From CAWGHZ01 sp963822575 (GTDB lineage: Bacteria > Pseudomonadota > Alphaproteobacteria > MPNO01 > DASWLB01): 64,000 nucleotides of DNA. A program made the translations under genes and the position numbers. Location of the stretch: positions 496,001-560,000 of the forward strand of contig CAWGHZ010000007.1 in the NCBI GenBank assembly GCA_963822575.1, given 5' to 3'. The notes below the pieces were generated by a model. The model was not told where the DNA came from, ran no database searches, and saw nothing but the letters and a program-made list of their open reading frames with translations. Shown here one piece after another: positions 14,881-23,107 of this stretch (its first letter is position 1; each line of letters begins with the position of its first letter).

Positions 14881-16170
14881 CTAGTCTCCCCGGCAGGCGA
14901 CCACGTCCGTAGGATAATCCGTGAACGGTGTGTCGGGCGAGAGGATCATGCCGATGGGCGCCTTGCCCATGCGCTTCGCGCCCGATTTCGTTACCCGGAC
15001 CGAGTCGCCCCAGATGTACTGGTAGGACTTGTCCGCCGACCAGATGGTCGGCTTGACGATATAGACGCCGTTCTCCGGAAAGCCCATTGCCATCGCGCGC
15101 TCCGTGCCCTCGTAGTCGGGCTTGGCGTCGGGCGAGGTGAGGAGCAGCGGCCGGTCGTCGCCGAGCCCGCGGCCATGGACGATGAGCGAGGCGCGCGCGC
15201 CGGACAGCGGCCCCTTGGTCTTGCCGATACGCGTGCCCAGCTCGACGATCTTGTCGATCATCTGGCCGACCGTCGCGCCCGGGCGCAGCGTCTCCAGAAG
15301 CTCGGGATAGATGTCGGCGTGGGCCTTCGACATCTCCATCAGCATCGGGTCGCAGCGACGGACGGCGAGGGGGCGGATCTGCTGCGCGCGATAGCCGATC
15401 ACCGAGGATTCGATCTCTGCGACGATCACGTCGCCCGCGACCAGCTTCCGCACAGTCGGGCGCGTCAGCGTCCGGCCCGGGTTCTGCGCCGCCACCCAGT
15501 TGTAGTGGACCGAAAGCTCCGAGCCGCGCGCGAACAGCCCGTGCATCGTCTCCGCCCAGACCACGTAGTCGGGCACGCCCGGCTGCGCCGCGCGCGTCTG
15601 CGCCTCGATCGCGCGCTCGACGATGTCGACCGAATCCTGCAGGACCGCGATCTCCTCCTCGCTCTTCACCTCGCGCACCTCCTGCAGAAGCTCGGAGGTG
15701 TCGACGAAGGTTGCGTGCGGCAGCGCGTCGGCCAGCGCCTTCATCGTGCCGTACATGATCGTGCCCTCGGGCGTGCGCGTACTGCCGCCGCAAATGCCGA
15801 TCTTTTCGCGCGAAAGCCCCAACTCCAAAAGCCGCTCGGCCATCACGCGGCCGTAGCGGCGCTTGGCCTCGCGCACGTCGGCCACCCAGTCCTGCACCGA
15901 CGGTCCCCAGCGCTCGGCCGCCGAGGTCGCGACCGCCGTGACCTCTCCCTCCAGCGGGAAGACGACGGCGATCGAGGCGTCGGCCCCGCCGCCCACGTGC
16001 GAGAGATACCGCGCGTCGGCCTGCCAGTCGGTGGAGTTGCCGGGGTTCTGCGGCGCCACGATGGCCGCGATCCCGTCGCGCCGCATGCGCGCCCGCACTT
16101 CCCGCCAGCGGCGGTCGCGCTCGGCCAGGGAGAAACGGCGGTAGGGGTGGACGGTTGGTGCGGCGCTCAT
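14881..16170 (-). CDS. Creatinase/aminopeptidase P (M24)-like protein lacking metal ligands, copy 1
   Basis: 429 residues from ATG 16170. It has the pita-bread fold of M24 proteins with an N-terminal creatinase-type domain (FSLAERDRRW, ARYLSHVGGG) and a C-terminal catalytic-type domain. Four of the five metal-binding positions of true aminopeptidases are replaced: EIES and AQQI where two Asp should be, IVKP instead of IEP, and WGDSVRVT in place of the final Glu. The His in VHGRG is kept. This matches metal-free members such as creatinase. It may therefore hydrolyse a C-N bond in a small guanidine- or amide-type compound. It is cotranscribed with cupin A2. Confidence 0.8.
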   Translation of the reverse strand: MSAAPTVHPYRRFSLAERDRRWREVRARMRRDGIAAIVAPQNPGNSTDWQADARYLSHVGGGADASIAVVFPLEGEVTAVATSAAERWGPSVQDWVADVREAKRRYGRVMAERLLELGLSREKIGICGGSTRTPEGTIMYGTMKALADALPHATFVDTSELLQEVREVKSEEEIAVLQDSVDIVERAIEAQTRAAQPGVPDYVVWAETMHGLFARGSELSVHYNWVAAQNPGRTLTRPTVRKLVAGDVIVAEIESSVIGYRAQQIRPLAVRRCDPMLMEMSKAHADIYPELLETLRPGATVGQMIDKIVELGTRIGKTKGPLSGARASLIVHGRGLGDDRPLLLTSPDAKPDYEGTERAMAMGFPENGVYIVKPTIWSADKSYQYIWGDSVRVTKSGAKRMGKAPIGMILSPDTPFTDYPTDVVACRGD

Positions 16171-16290
16171 CGGTCTTCCGTCAGCAAAGCGCTTGCGCGC
16201 GGACGGCGCTATGATACGCTTAGGTACCGAGGGAACGTCCACCAAAAACAGCGCGGCCCGGAGGCCGGGCGACGCACGGGAGGATCCATC

Positions 16291-17316
16291 ATGCGGAAAA
16301 TCGGGTTCGCGGCCGTCGCGGCCGTAGTCACGTTCGTGGCGATGCCGGCGGTCCAGGCGGCCGGCATGGACGTGGTCAAGGTCGGCGTCACCGGCCGGCC
16401 GGACCAGGCGCAGCTCGAGATCGCGGTCGCGCGCGGCTATTTCGCCAAGGAGAACATCGACGTCCAGTTCGTGCCCGGCGGCGCCAGCGGGCAGGACTAC
16501 ATCTCCTCGCTCGCGACCGACCAGATCCAGGTCTCGGCGGGTTCGCCCAATGCCGGCATGTTCAACGCCGTCAACCGCGGCATCCCTGTCCGCATCGTCG
16601 CCGACTGGGCGCATCTCGGCGACAAGTCGGACTCGACCTTCTCGTTCGTCGGCCGCAAGGACCTGATGGACTCGGGCAAGCTCAAGACGCCGGCCGACCT
16701 CAAGGGCCAGCCTATCGGCGTCGGCCCGCACTACGGCGCCTACAACGAGATGTTCATCTACAAGATGCTGAAGAGTGTCGGGCTGAAGATGACCGACGTC
16801 ACGCCGGAGTTCATCGGCTTCCCCGACGGGCTCGCTGCGCTCGCCGGCAAGAAGATCTACGGCACGCTGATGATCGAGCCGCTGGTCCTGGTCGCCCGCG
16901 AGCGCCACCTCGGGGACGTGCTGATGCCGGCGAGCGCCGTCGACCCGGGCGGCCAGGTCGCCTGCGTGATGTACTCGCCCAAGATGGCGGCGAACCGCGA
17001 CCTCGCCGTCCGCTACATGGTCGCCTATCTGCACGGCGTGCGCGACATGCTGGACGCCTACGTGAAGCACAAGGACACGGATGCGGTGACCGCCATCCTG
17101 GTCAAGCGCATGTCGATCAAGAAGGCACACGTATGGAACGCGATGGCACCGCACATCGTCGACCCGGACGGCAAGGTCAACGTGGCCCACATCAAGGAGC
17201 AGGCGGAGTTCTACAAGATGCGGGGCGAGGTGACCGGCCCGGTGCCCAACGTCGACAAGATGGTCGACCCGAGCTTCGCCGAGGCGGCGGTCAAGATCCT
17301 CGGGCCGTACAACTGA
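16291..17316 (+). CDS. NMT1/THI5-type ABC substrate-binding protein
   Basis: 341 residues from ATG 16291, with GGGAGGA 7 nt upstream. A Sec signal peptide (residues 1-23, ending VQAAG) precedes a binding-protein core (VGVTGRPDQAQLEIAVARGYF, LKGQPIGVGPHYGAYNEMF). The family carries nitrate, sulfonates, pyrimidine precursors or aromatic acids. Cupin B2 follows after a 17-nt gap, and Rieske 2 and M24-like copy 2 come next. A permease and ATPase (19504-21208) are on the opposite strand beyond them and are likely partners. The ligand is therefore probably the substrate of the cupin-Rieske-M24 set. Confidence 0.85.
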   Translation: MRKIGFAAVAAVVTFVAMPAVQAAGMDVVKVGVTGRPDQAQLEIAVARGYFAKENIDVQFVPGGASGQDYISSLATDQIQVSAGSPNAGMFNAVNRGIPVRIVADWAHLGDKSDSTFSFVGRKDLMDSGKLKTPADLKGQPIGVGPHYGAYNEMFIYKMLKSVGLKMTDVTPEFIGFPDGLAALAGKKIYGTLMIEPLVLVARERHLGDVLMPASAVDPGGQVACVMYSPKMAANRDLAVRYMVAYLHGVRDMLDAYVKHKDTDAVTAILVKRMSIKKAHVWNAMAPHIVDPDGKVNVAHIKEQAEFYKMRGEVTGPVPNVDKMVDPSFAEAAVKILGPYN

Positions 17317-17333
17317 GCGCGCGCCCGGCCGCG

Positions 17334-17906
17334 ATGCGGCACGAGCCCATCCTCAACTTCGACTTTCCGCTCGACGAGACGGCGGCGGAGGGCGTTTGGC
17401 ATCAGGCGAGCCGCTACAGCGTCTGGATGGGGCGGCAGTCGAAGGGCGCGCCGCCCTACCAGATGGTGGAGCGCCATGCCGAAGGCTTCGTCCGCCTGCC
17501 GCCCCGTCCGCGCCTGATGCGGGTCGTGCCGGCGGGAACGCCGTTCCGGCTGGCCCATCTGTTCGCGCCGTTCCGGATATCGGACGCCGATTTGATCTAT
17601 ATCCGCGCCGAGATGGAGGCGGGCTCCTACCACGTGCTGCTGGCCGCGACCGGTCGCGAGGTGACGGAAGACGCGGTCGCGTGGTTCTGTCCCACATGCG
17701 GAATCGAGCTGGCGCAGAAGGGCTTCGCCACCGGGCGGCACGGGCTCAACGCCTTCTGGCCGTTCCTGCTGGACGAGGCGCGGGCGTTCAACGTGGTGCC
17801 CGACCGGCAGGTTTGCGCGTCCTGCGGCGCGCACCACCCCGTCTGCTACGGGTTCGACGCGAAGCTGGACCGCCCGGACGAGGCGGTAGCGCGGGCGGAA
17901 TGGTGA
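17334..17906 (+). CDS. Cupin/zinc-ribbon protein, B-type (module copy 2)
   Basis: 190 residues from ATG 17334. It matches the copy at 10278-10862 along its length: the N-terminal EPILNFDFPLDE is comparable to EPVLSLNFPLRT, and the tail has WFCPTCG, then about 50 residues later VCASCGAHHPVCYGFD. It is followed after 7 nt by a Rieske ferredoxin gene, which repeats the B-Rieske order of copy 1. The sequence is also distantly similar to the A-type proteins (same ribbon spacing), which suggests an old duplication and perhaps a heteromer. Activity unknown. Confidence 0.7.
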   Translation: MRHEPILNFDFPLDETAAEGVWHQASRYSVWMGRQSKGAPPYQMVERHAEGFVRLPPRPRLMRVVPAGTPFRLAHLFAPFRISDADLIYIRAEMEAGSYHVLLAATGREVTEDAVAWFCPTCGIELAQKGFATGRHGLNAFWPFLLDEARAFNVVPDRQVCASCGAHHPVCYGFDAKLDRPDEAVARAEW

Positions 17907-17913
17907 TGGTCCG

Positions 17914-18225
17914 GTGAGAGAGGAGGCCGTCTGCCGCCTCGACGATCTCGCGCCGGGCACCGCGCGGCGCGTGACGGTCGGAAGCCGTCCACTCGCGATC
18001 GTGCGTGCGGGCGAACGTGTCTATGCCTGCCTCGACAGTTGCCCGCACAAGGGCGGCTGGCTCAGCGACGGCACGGTCAGCGTCGCGCGCAACGAGGTGA
18101 TCTGCCCGTGGCACCGCTTCCGCTTCCATTTGGATAGCGGCGCCAGCGTGACCAATCCCGACCTCGTCGTCTCCACCTTTCCGGTGCGGATCGTCGCGGG
18201 CCAAGTCGTCGTCGAGCTTCCCTGA
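17914..18225 (+). CDS. Rieske-type [2Fe-2S] ferredoxin (module copy 2)
   Basis: 103 residues from GTG 17914. The ligand motifs CPHKGG and CPWHRF are intact and spaced as in copy 1 (9976-10281). There is no transmembrane anchor or signal peptide, so it is a soluble electron carrier. It sits between cupin B2 and M24-like copy 2 with gaps of 7 and 33 nt, so all four plus-strand genes 16291-19491 are probably one transcript. Confidence 0.88.
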   Translation: MREEAVCRLDDLAPGTARRVTVGSRPLAIVRAGERVYACLDSCPHKGGWLSDGTVSVARNEVICPWHRFRFHLDSGASVTNPDLVVSTFPVRIVAGQVVVELP

Positions 18226-18258
18226 AGGCGCCGTGGCGCCCAGCCGAAGGAGTGAATC

Positions 18259-19491
18259 ATGAGCGCGGAGTCCGACCGCAACCCCTGGGACCCGTCCTGG
18301 TCGAACGCCGTCTTCTCGCTCGACGAGCGCGACCGCCGCTGGGCGAAGGTCCGCAAGCTGATGGCGCGCGACGGGATCGACCTGATCCTGTGCCTGCCCT
18401 GCACCAACAGCCACGACCGCGGCCAGGCCGACGCGCGCTACCTCACCCAGCTCGGCGAGAACAGCGACGAGACGACCGTCGCTTTCCCCATCGAGGGCGG
18501 CGTGACCGCCTGGCATTCGCGCCCCGGCGTGTGGCCGTCATCGAACTGGTTCGCCGACATCCGCGCCTGCGGGCGCGGCACGGGCGGCGCCACCGGGGCC
18601 GAATGGATCAACGAGAACCCGCGCTACGCCACCGGTACGATCGCCATCGCCGGTTTGACCTCCAGCCCGCTCGCGCACGTCCGCGCGGCGGAGGGCGAGG
18701 TGAACTGGCAGTCGGTCGAGATCCTCAAGAAGGCCTTCCCGAAGGCGCGCTTCGTCTCGGCGACGGACGTGCTGGGCGAGGCGCGCTGGCGCAAGAGCGC
18801 CGAGGAGATCGAGTTCCTGCGCAAGGGCACGGAGGTCGCCGAGGCGACGCTCGACGCTATGCACCGGGCCGCGAAGCCCGGAGTGCGCGAGCGCCAGGTC
18901 TTCGCGCACATGATGTTCGCCAACGCCGACGCGGGCGGCAGCTATACGCCGATGTTCGGCTGGGCGTCCGGCCCGGACAAGGGGGTCTGGCACCGGGTCG
19001 AGCAGCCCTCGTTCCGGAGCCTCGCCGCGGGCGACATGCTGGTCGTCGAGATCGAGGGGCGCTGGGGCGGCTACATCTCCCAGATCGACCAGACCGCGGC
19101 GATCGGCTCGGTCACGACCGACCGGCAGGATGCGATGAAGCTCGCCTTCGAGGCGTTCGACACGGTGATGGACGCGCTCAAGCCCGGCGTCACCGTGCGC
19201 GAGCTGATCGCGACGGCGAGCCTCAGCGCCAAGGGCGGGCGGCTCACCACCGGGCTCGGCGGGCACGGCCGCGGCACGGGCGACGACGGGCCGCTCTTGG
19301 TCGCGCGGCGCAACGAGGACTCCGCCGTGCTCGATATCGCGATCGAGGAGGATTGTTCGTTCGTGATCAAGCCGTCGGCGCAGTATGACGGCGAGGCCGA
19401 CTACGCCCGCTGGGGCGACACGGTGGTGGTGACGAAGGACGGCGCCAAGCGCCTCGGCACCCGCCCGCAGGAGATGCGGGTGCTGAAGTAG
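18259..19491 (+). CDS. Creatinase/aminopeptidase P (M24)-like protein lacking metal ligands, copy 2
   Basis: 410 residues from ATG 18259. Same family as 14881-16170 (FSLDERDRRWAKVR near the start, ADARYLTQLGEN). The metal positions show the same losses: VEIEG and ISQID for the two Asp, VIKP for IEP, WGDTVVVT for the last Glu; the His in GHGRG is kept. The shared replacement pattern in two divergent paralogues indicates selection for a metal-free function. A likely role is hydrolysis or another transformation of the compound imported by the neighbouring ABC system. Confidence 0.8.
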   Translation: MSAESDRNPWDPSWSNAVFSLDERDRRWAKVRKLMARDGIDLILCLPCTNSHDRGQADARYLTQLGENSDETTVAFPIEGGVTAWHSRPGVWPSSNWFADIRACGRGTGGATGAEWINENPRYATGTIAIAGLTSSPLAHVRAAEGEVNWQSVEILKKAFPKARFVSATDVLGEARWRKSAEEIEFLRKGTEVAEATLDAMHRAAKPGVRERQVFAHMMFANADAGGSYTPMFGWASGPDKGVWHRVEQPSFRSLAAGDMLVVEIEGRWGGYISQIDQTAAIGSVTTDRQDAMKLAFEAFDTVMDALKPGVTVRELIATASLSAKGGRLTTGLGGHGRGTGDDGPLLVARRNEDSAVLDIAIEEDCSFVIKPSAQYDGEADYARWGDTVVVTKDGAKRLGTRPQEMRVLK

Positions 19492-19503
19492 GGGCGGTAT
19501 CGG

Positions 19504-20313
19504 TTATCGCACCTTCCAGGGGATCAGCGCGCGCTCGAGGTAGTTGAGCACGAGCGCGCTGCCGAACCCGAGCACCGCGGCGACCAGGAGCCCGACATAC
19601 ATCTTCTCGACCTGGAACACCTGCCAGGACGTCCAGATCAGGAACCCGATGCCGGATTGCGCGCCGACGAACTCGGCCGCGACGATGACCAGCAGCGCCA
19701 CGCCCATGCCGAGCTTCAGCCCGGCCAGGATCAGCGGCAGCGCGCCGGGCAGGGCGACGTCGACGAACATCATCCAGCGGCTCGCGCCGTAGTTCTGCCC
19801 CACATCGAGATAGATCTTGTCGATGTTGCGCACGCCCGCGACCGTGTTGATCAGCACCAGGTAGATCACGGCGGTCGCGATGATCGCGTACTTGCTCTGC
19901 TCGCCCAGCCCGAACACCATGATGAACAGCGGCAGCACCGCGATCTTGGGGATCGGGAAGGTCGCGTCCACCAGCGGCTGGATCACGGCGCGGATCGGGC
20001 TGAACAGTCCCATGGCGAGCCCGATGATCACGCCGGGGATCGCGCCGAGGCAGAAGCCGATCACGATCCGCTCCAGGCTGATCGAGAGGTGCTTCCACAG
20101 CTCGCCGGAGAGCAGCATGTCCCAGGCCGCGACGAAGATCGCCGACGGCGCCGGGAAGAACCGTGTGTCGATCCAGCCGAGCTCGGCGCCGGCCTGCCAG
20201 AACAGCAGGAGGACGAGCGGCGACGCGACCGAAAGGCCGCGCTCGAAGTTGCGTCGGGTGAGCCAGCGGGCTGGCGCTTCGCCGGGCGCGGCGTCGATGG
20301 CAAGGGTCGTCAT
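19504..20313 (-). CDS. ABC transporter permease (nitrate/sulfonate/taurine type)
   Basis: 269 residues from ATG 20313. About six membrane segments are visible, with the binding-protein-dependent transport motif ASRWMMFVDVALPGALPLILAGLK (EAA loop) near 190. The first hydrophobic segment is LVLLLFWQAGAELGW. It follows the ATPase gene with a 10-nt gap. No binding-protein gene is in this unit; the one at 16291-17316 is the nearest candidate. Import of a small anion or heterocycle is expected from the family. Confidence 0.88.
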   Translation of the reverse strand: MTTLAIDAAPGEAPARWLTRRNFERGLSVASPLVLLLFWQAGAELGWIDTRFFPAPSAIFVAAWDMLLSGELWKHLSISLERIVIGFCLGAIPGVIIGLAMGLFSPIRAVIQPLVDATFPIPKIAVLPLFIMVFGLGEQSKYAIIATAVIYLVLINTVAGVRNIDKIYLDVGQNYGASRWMMFVDVALPGALPLILAGLKLGMGVALLVIVAAEFVGAQSGIGFLIWTSWQVFQVEKMYVGLLVAAVLGFGSALVLNYLERALIPWKVR

Positions 20314-20323
20314 GGTCGGGCTC

Positions 20324-21208
20324 TCACTCGCTCAATTCGTGGCGCCGCGCGGCGGCATCCTCGGCGGCGCGCGCGGCCGCCACCTCGTCGCGCAGCAGCC
20401 CCCAGACGCGGCCGAACAGCTCGCCGTAGCGGGGGCTCGACTTCACGGTGTCGACGTGGCGCGGCCGGTCGAACACCGCGCCCACGTCGATGATGTCCTT
20501 GATCCGTCCGGGCCGCGCGGTCATCACCAGGATGCGGTCGGCGAGCACGATCGCCTCGTCGATGGAATGGGTGACGTAGACCACCGTCTTGCGCGCCTCC
20601 TCCCAGATGCGCAGCAGCTCGGCCTGCAGCACCAGCTTGGTCTGCTCGTCGAGCGCAGCGAACGGCTCGTCCATCAGCAATAGCTCGGGATCGTTGGCGA
20701 AGGCGCGCGCGATCGACACGCGCTGCTTCATGCCGCCCGAAAGCTGGTGGGGCAGGGCGTCCTCGAACCCGGAGAGCCCCACCTTGCGGATGTGCGCGTC
20801 GGCAATGGCGATGCGCTCGGCCTTCGGAAAGCGGCGCGCCTTCAGCCCGAACGCCACGTTGTCGCGCACCGTCTTCCACGGGAAGATGCTCTGCTCCTGG
20901 AACACCATGCTGTTGAGCGGCCTGGCCGCCGCGCCGCCCGCCGCGTCGCGGGCGACGTCGATCGTGCCGGCGGTCTTGGTCTCGAGCCCGGCAAGAACCC
21001 GCAGCAGGGTCGTCTTGCCGCAGCCCGACGGGCCGACGATGCAGAAGAACTCGCCCGCGCGGATGTCGAGGTCGATCCCGGCCAGCGCCTCGACCGGGCG
21101 GCGGCGCACGTAGAACCGCTTCTGCACGCCGCGCAGGACGATCTTGCTGGCGTGCGCCTCGGCGCCGATGCGCGCCGAAGCCTTTCCGCGTAACGCCGTG
21201 GTGTTCAA
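20324..21208 (-). CDS. ABC transporter ATP-binding protein (SsuB/TauB type)
   Basis: 294 residues from ATG 21208. All ABC motifs are present: Walker A GPSGCGKTT, Q-loop VFQEQSIFPWKTV, signature LSGGMKQRVSIARA, Walker B LLLMDEPFAALD and H-loop VTHSIDEA. It is upstream of and cotranscribed with the permease at 19504-20313. In this family the ATPase energises import of sulfonates, nitrate or related compounds delivered by an NMT1/SsuA-type binding protein. Confidence 0.9.
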   Translation of the reverse strand: MNTTALRGKASARIGAEAHASKIVLRGVQKRFYVRRRPVEALAGIDLDIRAGEFFCIVGPSGCGKTTLLRVLAGLETKTAGTIDVARDAAGGAAARPLNSMVFQEQSIFPWKTVRDNVAFGLKARRFPKAERIAIADAHIRKVGLSGFEDALPHQLSGGMKQRVSIARAFANDPELLLMDEPFAALDEQTKLVLQAELLRIWEEARKTVVYVTHSIDEAIVLADRILVMTARPGRIKDIIDVGAVFDRPRHVDTVKSSPRYGELFGRVWGLLRDEVAAARAAEDAAARRHELSE

Positions 21209-21296
21209 ATGCCGGCCTCCCTTGCGGCAGTTTGAGTGGCCGCGCGACGGGCGTCAAGGACCGGCGGGAAATAGTTCGGCGGCGAAGGGGTTCGTC

Positions 21297-22355
21297 TCAG
21301 AGCGCGGCGAGGGCCGGCATGGCCTCGGCGGCGAACAGGCGCATGGACCGCTCGGCCACGTCGGCTGGCATGGTCGAGGGCACGATGTGGAGCGACGCGC
21401 TTTCGAGCCCGCCGACGTCGGTCGCGTAGGTGCGCACCATCTCGATCACGTCCTTCGGCGTGCCCACGAGGCCGACGCCCTTGGCCACTTGGTCCTCGAA
21501 CGTCTCCTTGCTGATCGCCGCGATCATGCGGTCATAGCCGGGATAGTCCTTGGTGCTTGCGCCGTGCAGCCAGCCCGCCGCGGCCGTCTCCACGCCCCGG
21601 AGGTGCCCGTTGGTCGGCTCGCGCGCCACCTCGTACGCCTCCTCGCGCGAGGGCAGGCAGCACATGATGAAGTTGCCCATGATCGTGCCGTTGCCGCGAT
21701 GGCCGGCCGAACGGTATGCCTCGCGGTAGATGCCGAACAGCTCGCGCATCCGCTTCGGTTCCAGCGGGATGGTCATGATGGAGAAACCGGCGCGGCCGGT
21801 CTCCTCGAAGGTCTGCGGCGTGCCGGTGGCGGCGACCCAGAACGGCGGGTGCGGCGTCTGCGTCGGACGCGGATAAGAGGTGACGTTCCTGAAGCTGTGG
21901 AAGCGTCCCTCGGAGGTCACGTTCTCCTCGGCGAGGAGACGGCGCACCTGCTCGAGGCCTTCGGTGAAGCGGGCGCGGCTCTCGTCCAGGCTCACCCCGA
22001 ACGTCTCGAACTCGTGCGGCAGGAAGGCGCGGGCGAAGCCGGCGTCGAGCCGCCCGCCGCTCAGCCCGTCGAGCATGGCGAGCTCGCCCGCGAGCTTGAG
22101 GGGGTTGTTGAAGGCCGGCAGCACCGCGCCGGTCACCAGCCGCGCCTTCTGGGTGCGCTGCGCCGCCGCGGCGAGGAACACGATCGGGTTGGGGCTGTAG
22201 CCGCCATAGGGGCCGAAATAGTGCTCGACCTGGCGGATATGGACGTAGCCCAGCTCGTCGGCGAGCCCGATGAGGTGCATCGCCTCGCGGAAATACTGCT
22301 CGGCCGGCTTTACCGCCGGGTCGAGGCAGGGAAAGAAATTCAGGCCGAACTTCAC
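21297..22355 (-). CDS. Luciferase-like flavin monooxygenase 2
   Basis: 352 residues from GTG 22355 (KFGLNFFPCLDP), 10 nt after the aldolase stop; longer in-frame starts overlap that gene. Luciferase-like TIM barrel with HIRQVEHYFGPYGGYSPNPIVFLAAAAQRT and LDGLSGGRLDAGFARAF. It is the last gene of the minus-strand unit that also encodes a dihydroxyphthalate-decarboxylase-like protein, the Fe-S subunit, aldehyde oxidoreductase and aldolase. It probably performs an oxygenation step in the same pathway, with flavin supplied by a reductase encoded elsewhere. Confidence 0.85.
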   Translation of the reverse strand: MKFGLNFFPCLDPAVKPAEQYFREAMHLIGLADELGYVHIRQVEHYFGPYGGYSPNPIVFLAAAAQRTQKARLVTGAVLPAFNNPLKLAGELAMLDGLSGGRLDAGFARAFLPHEFETFGVSLDESRARFTEGLEQVRRLLAEENVTSEGRFHSFRNVTSYPRPTQTPHPPFWVAATGTPQTFEETGRAGFSIMTIPLEPKRMRELFGIYREAYRSAGHRGNGTIMGNFIMCCLPSREEAYEVAREPTNGHLRGVETAAAGWLHGASTKDYPGYDRMIAAISKETFEDQVAKGVGLVGTPKDVIEMVRTYATDVGGLESASLHIVPSTMPADVAERSMRLFAAEAMPALAAL

Positions 22356-22365
22356 GTTGCCGAGC

Positions 22366-23094
22366 TCACGGAAAGAGGGCGGCGAGCCCGGAGGCGGGCT
22401 GGCGGTCCCAGCGCGCCTCCAGCGTGGTGTAGTAGGTCCATGTCCGGGCGGCGACGACGGCGACCGGCGTTTCCTCCTCCAGCACGCCCAGCTCCGCGTC
22501 GCCGAACGCGTCGAGCTCGCCAAAGGCCTGCGACTGCCACGCCTTGAGCACGTCGTTCTCGAGGGCAAGGGCTGCGTGCAGCACCTCCTGGATGGTCTTG
22601 CCGACGACCGTGATGCCGTGCCCGCGCATGAAGGCCGCGCGCCTGCCGCCGATCACGTCGCGCAATGCCGCGCCGCGCTCGGGCGTCGTGATCAGGTGCG
22701 GCTCGCGATAGACCGGGATGCCGTCGGAGAAGATGCTGCACTGCATCGTCACCGGGCGGTAGGCCCGCTTGGCGATGGCGTAGAGGGTGGCGTAGGGCGA
22801 ATGAAGGTGGGCGACGGCGAGCGCGTCCGGCCGCGCGGCGTGGAGCGCCGTGTGGATCGGCCATTCGCGCGGCGGGTTGATTTTGCCCTCGACCGGCTTC
22901 CCGTCGAGCCCGGCGATGACCATCTGCTCGGGCCGCAGGTTGGCCTTGTCGGAGCCGGAGCCGGGCGTGATCAGCATGCGCTTCGTCTCGGGCTCGAACA
23001 CGCTGACATGCCCGTGCAGCCCGAGAAGCCCCTGCATCGCGAAGATGCGCGCGCAGGTGGCGAGCTGCTCTTTCAGTTCGGCTTCCGACGCCAT
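22366..23094 (-). CDS. Class II aldolase/adducin family protein
   Basis: 242 residues from ATG 23094. The family is zinc-dependent. The metal histidines fit HLHSPY (about 95-100) and RGHG (about 160), and the phosphate/carboxylate loop fits LLGLHGHVSV near 25. Relatives include fuculose-phosphate aldolase and decarboxylases of hydroxyaromatic or sugar acids. Next to aldehyde ferredoxin oxidoreductase it could split a hydroxy-acid intermediate to give an aldehyde (inference). Spacing is 13 nt to the upstream gene and 10 nt to the downstream gene. Confidence 0.85.
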   Translation of the reverse strand: MASEAELKEQLATCARIFAMQGLLGLHGHVSVFEPETKRMLITPGSGSDKANLRPEQMVIAGLDGKPVEGKINPPREWPIHTALHAARPDALAVAHLHSPYATLYAIAKRAYRPVTMQCSIFSDGIPVYREPHLITTPERGAALRDVIGGRRAAFMRGHGITVVGKTIQEVLHAALALENDVLKAWQSQAFGELDAFGDAELGVLEEETPVAVVAARTWTYYTTLEARWDRQPASGLAALFP

Positions 23095-23107
23095 GCGGTC
23101 CCTCTCT

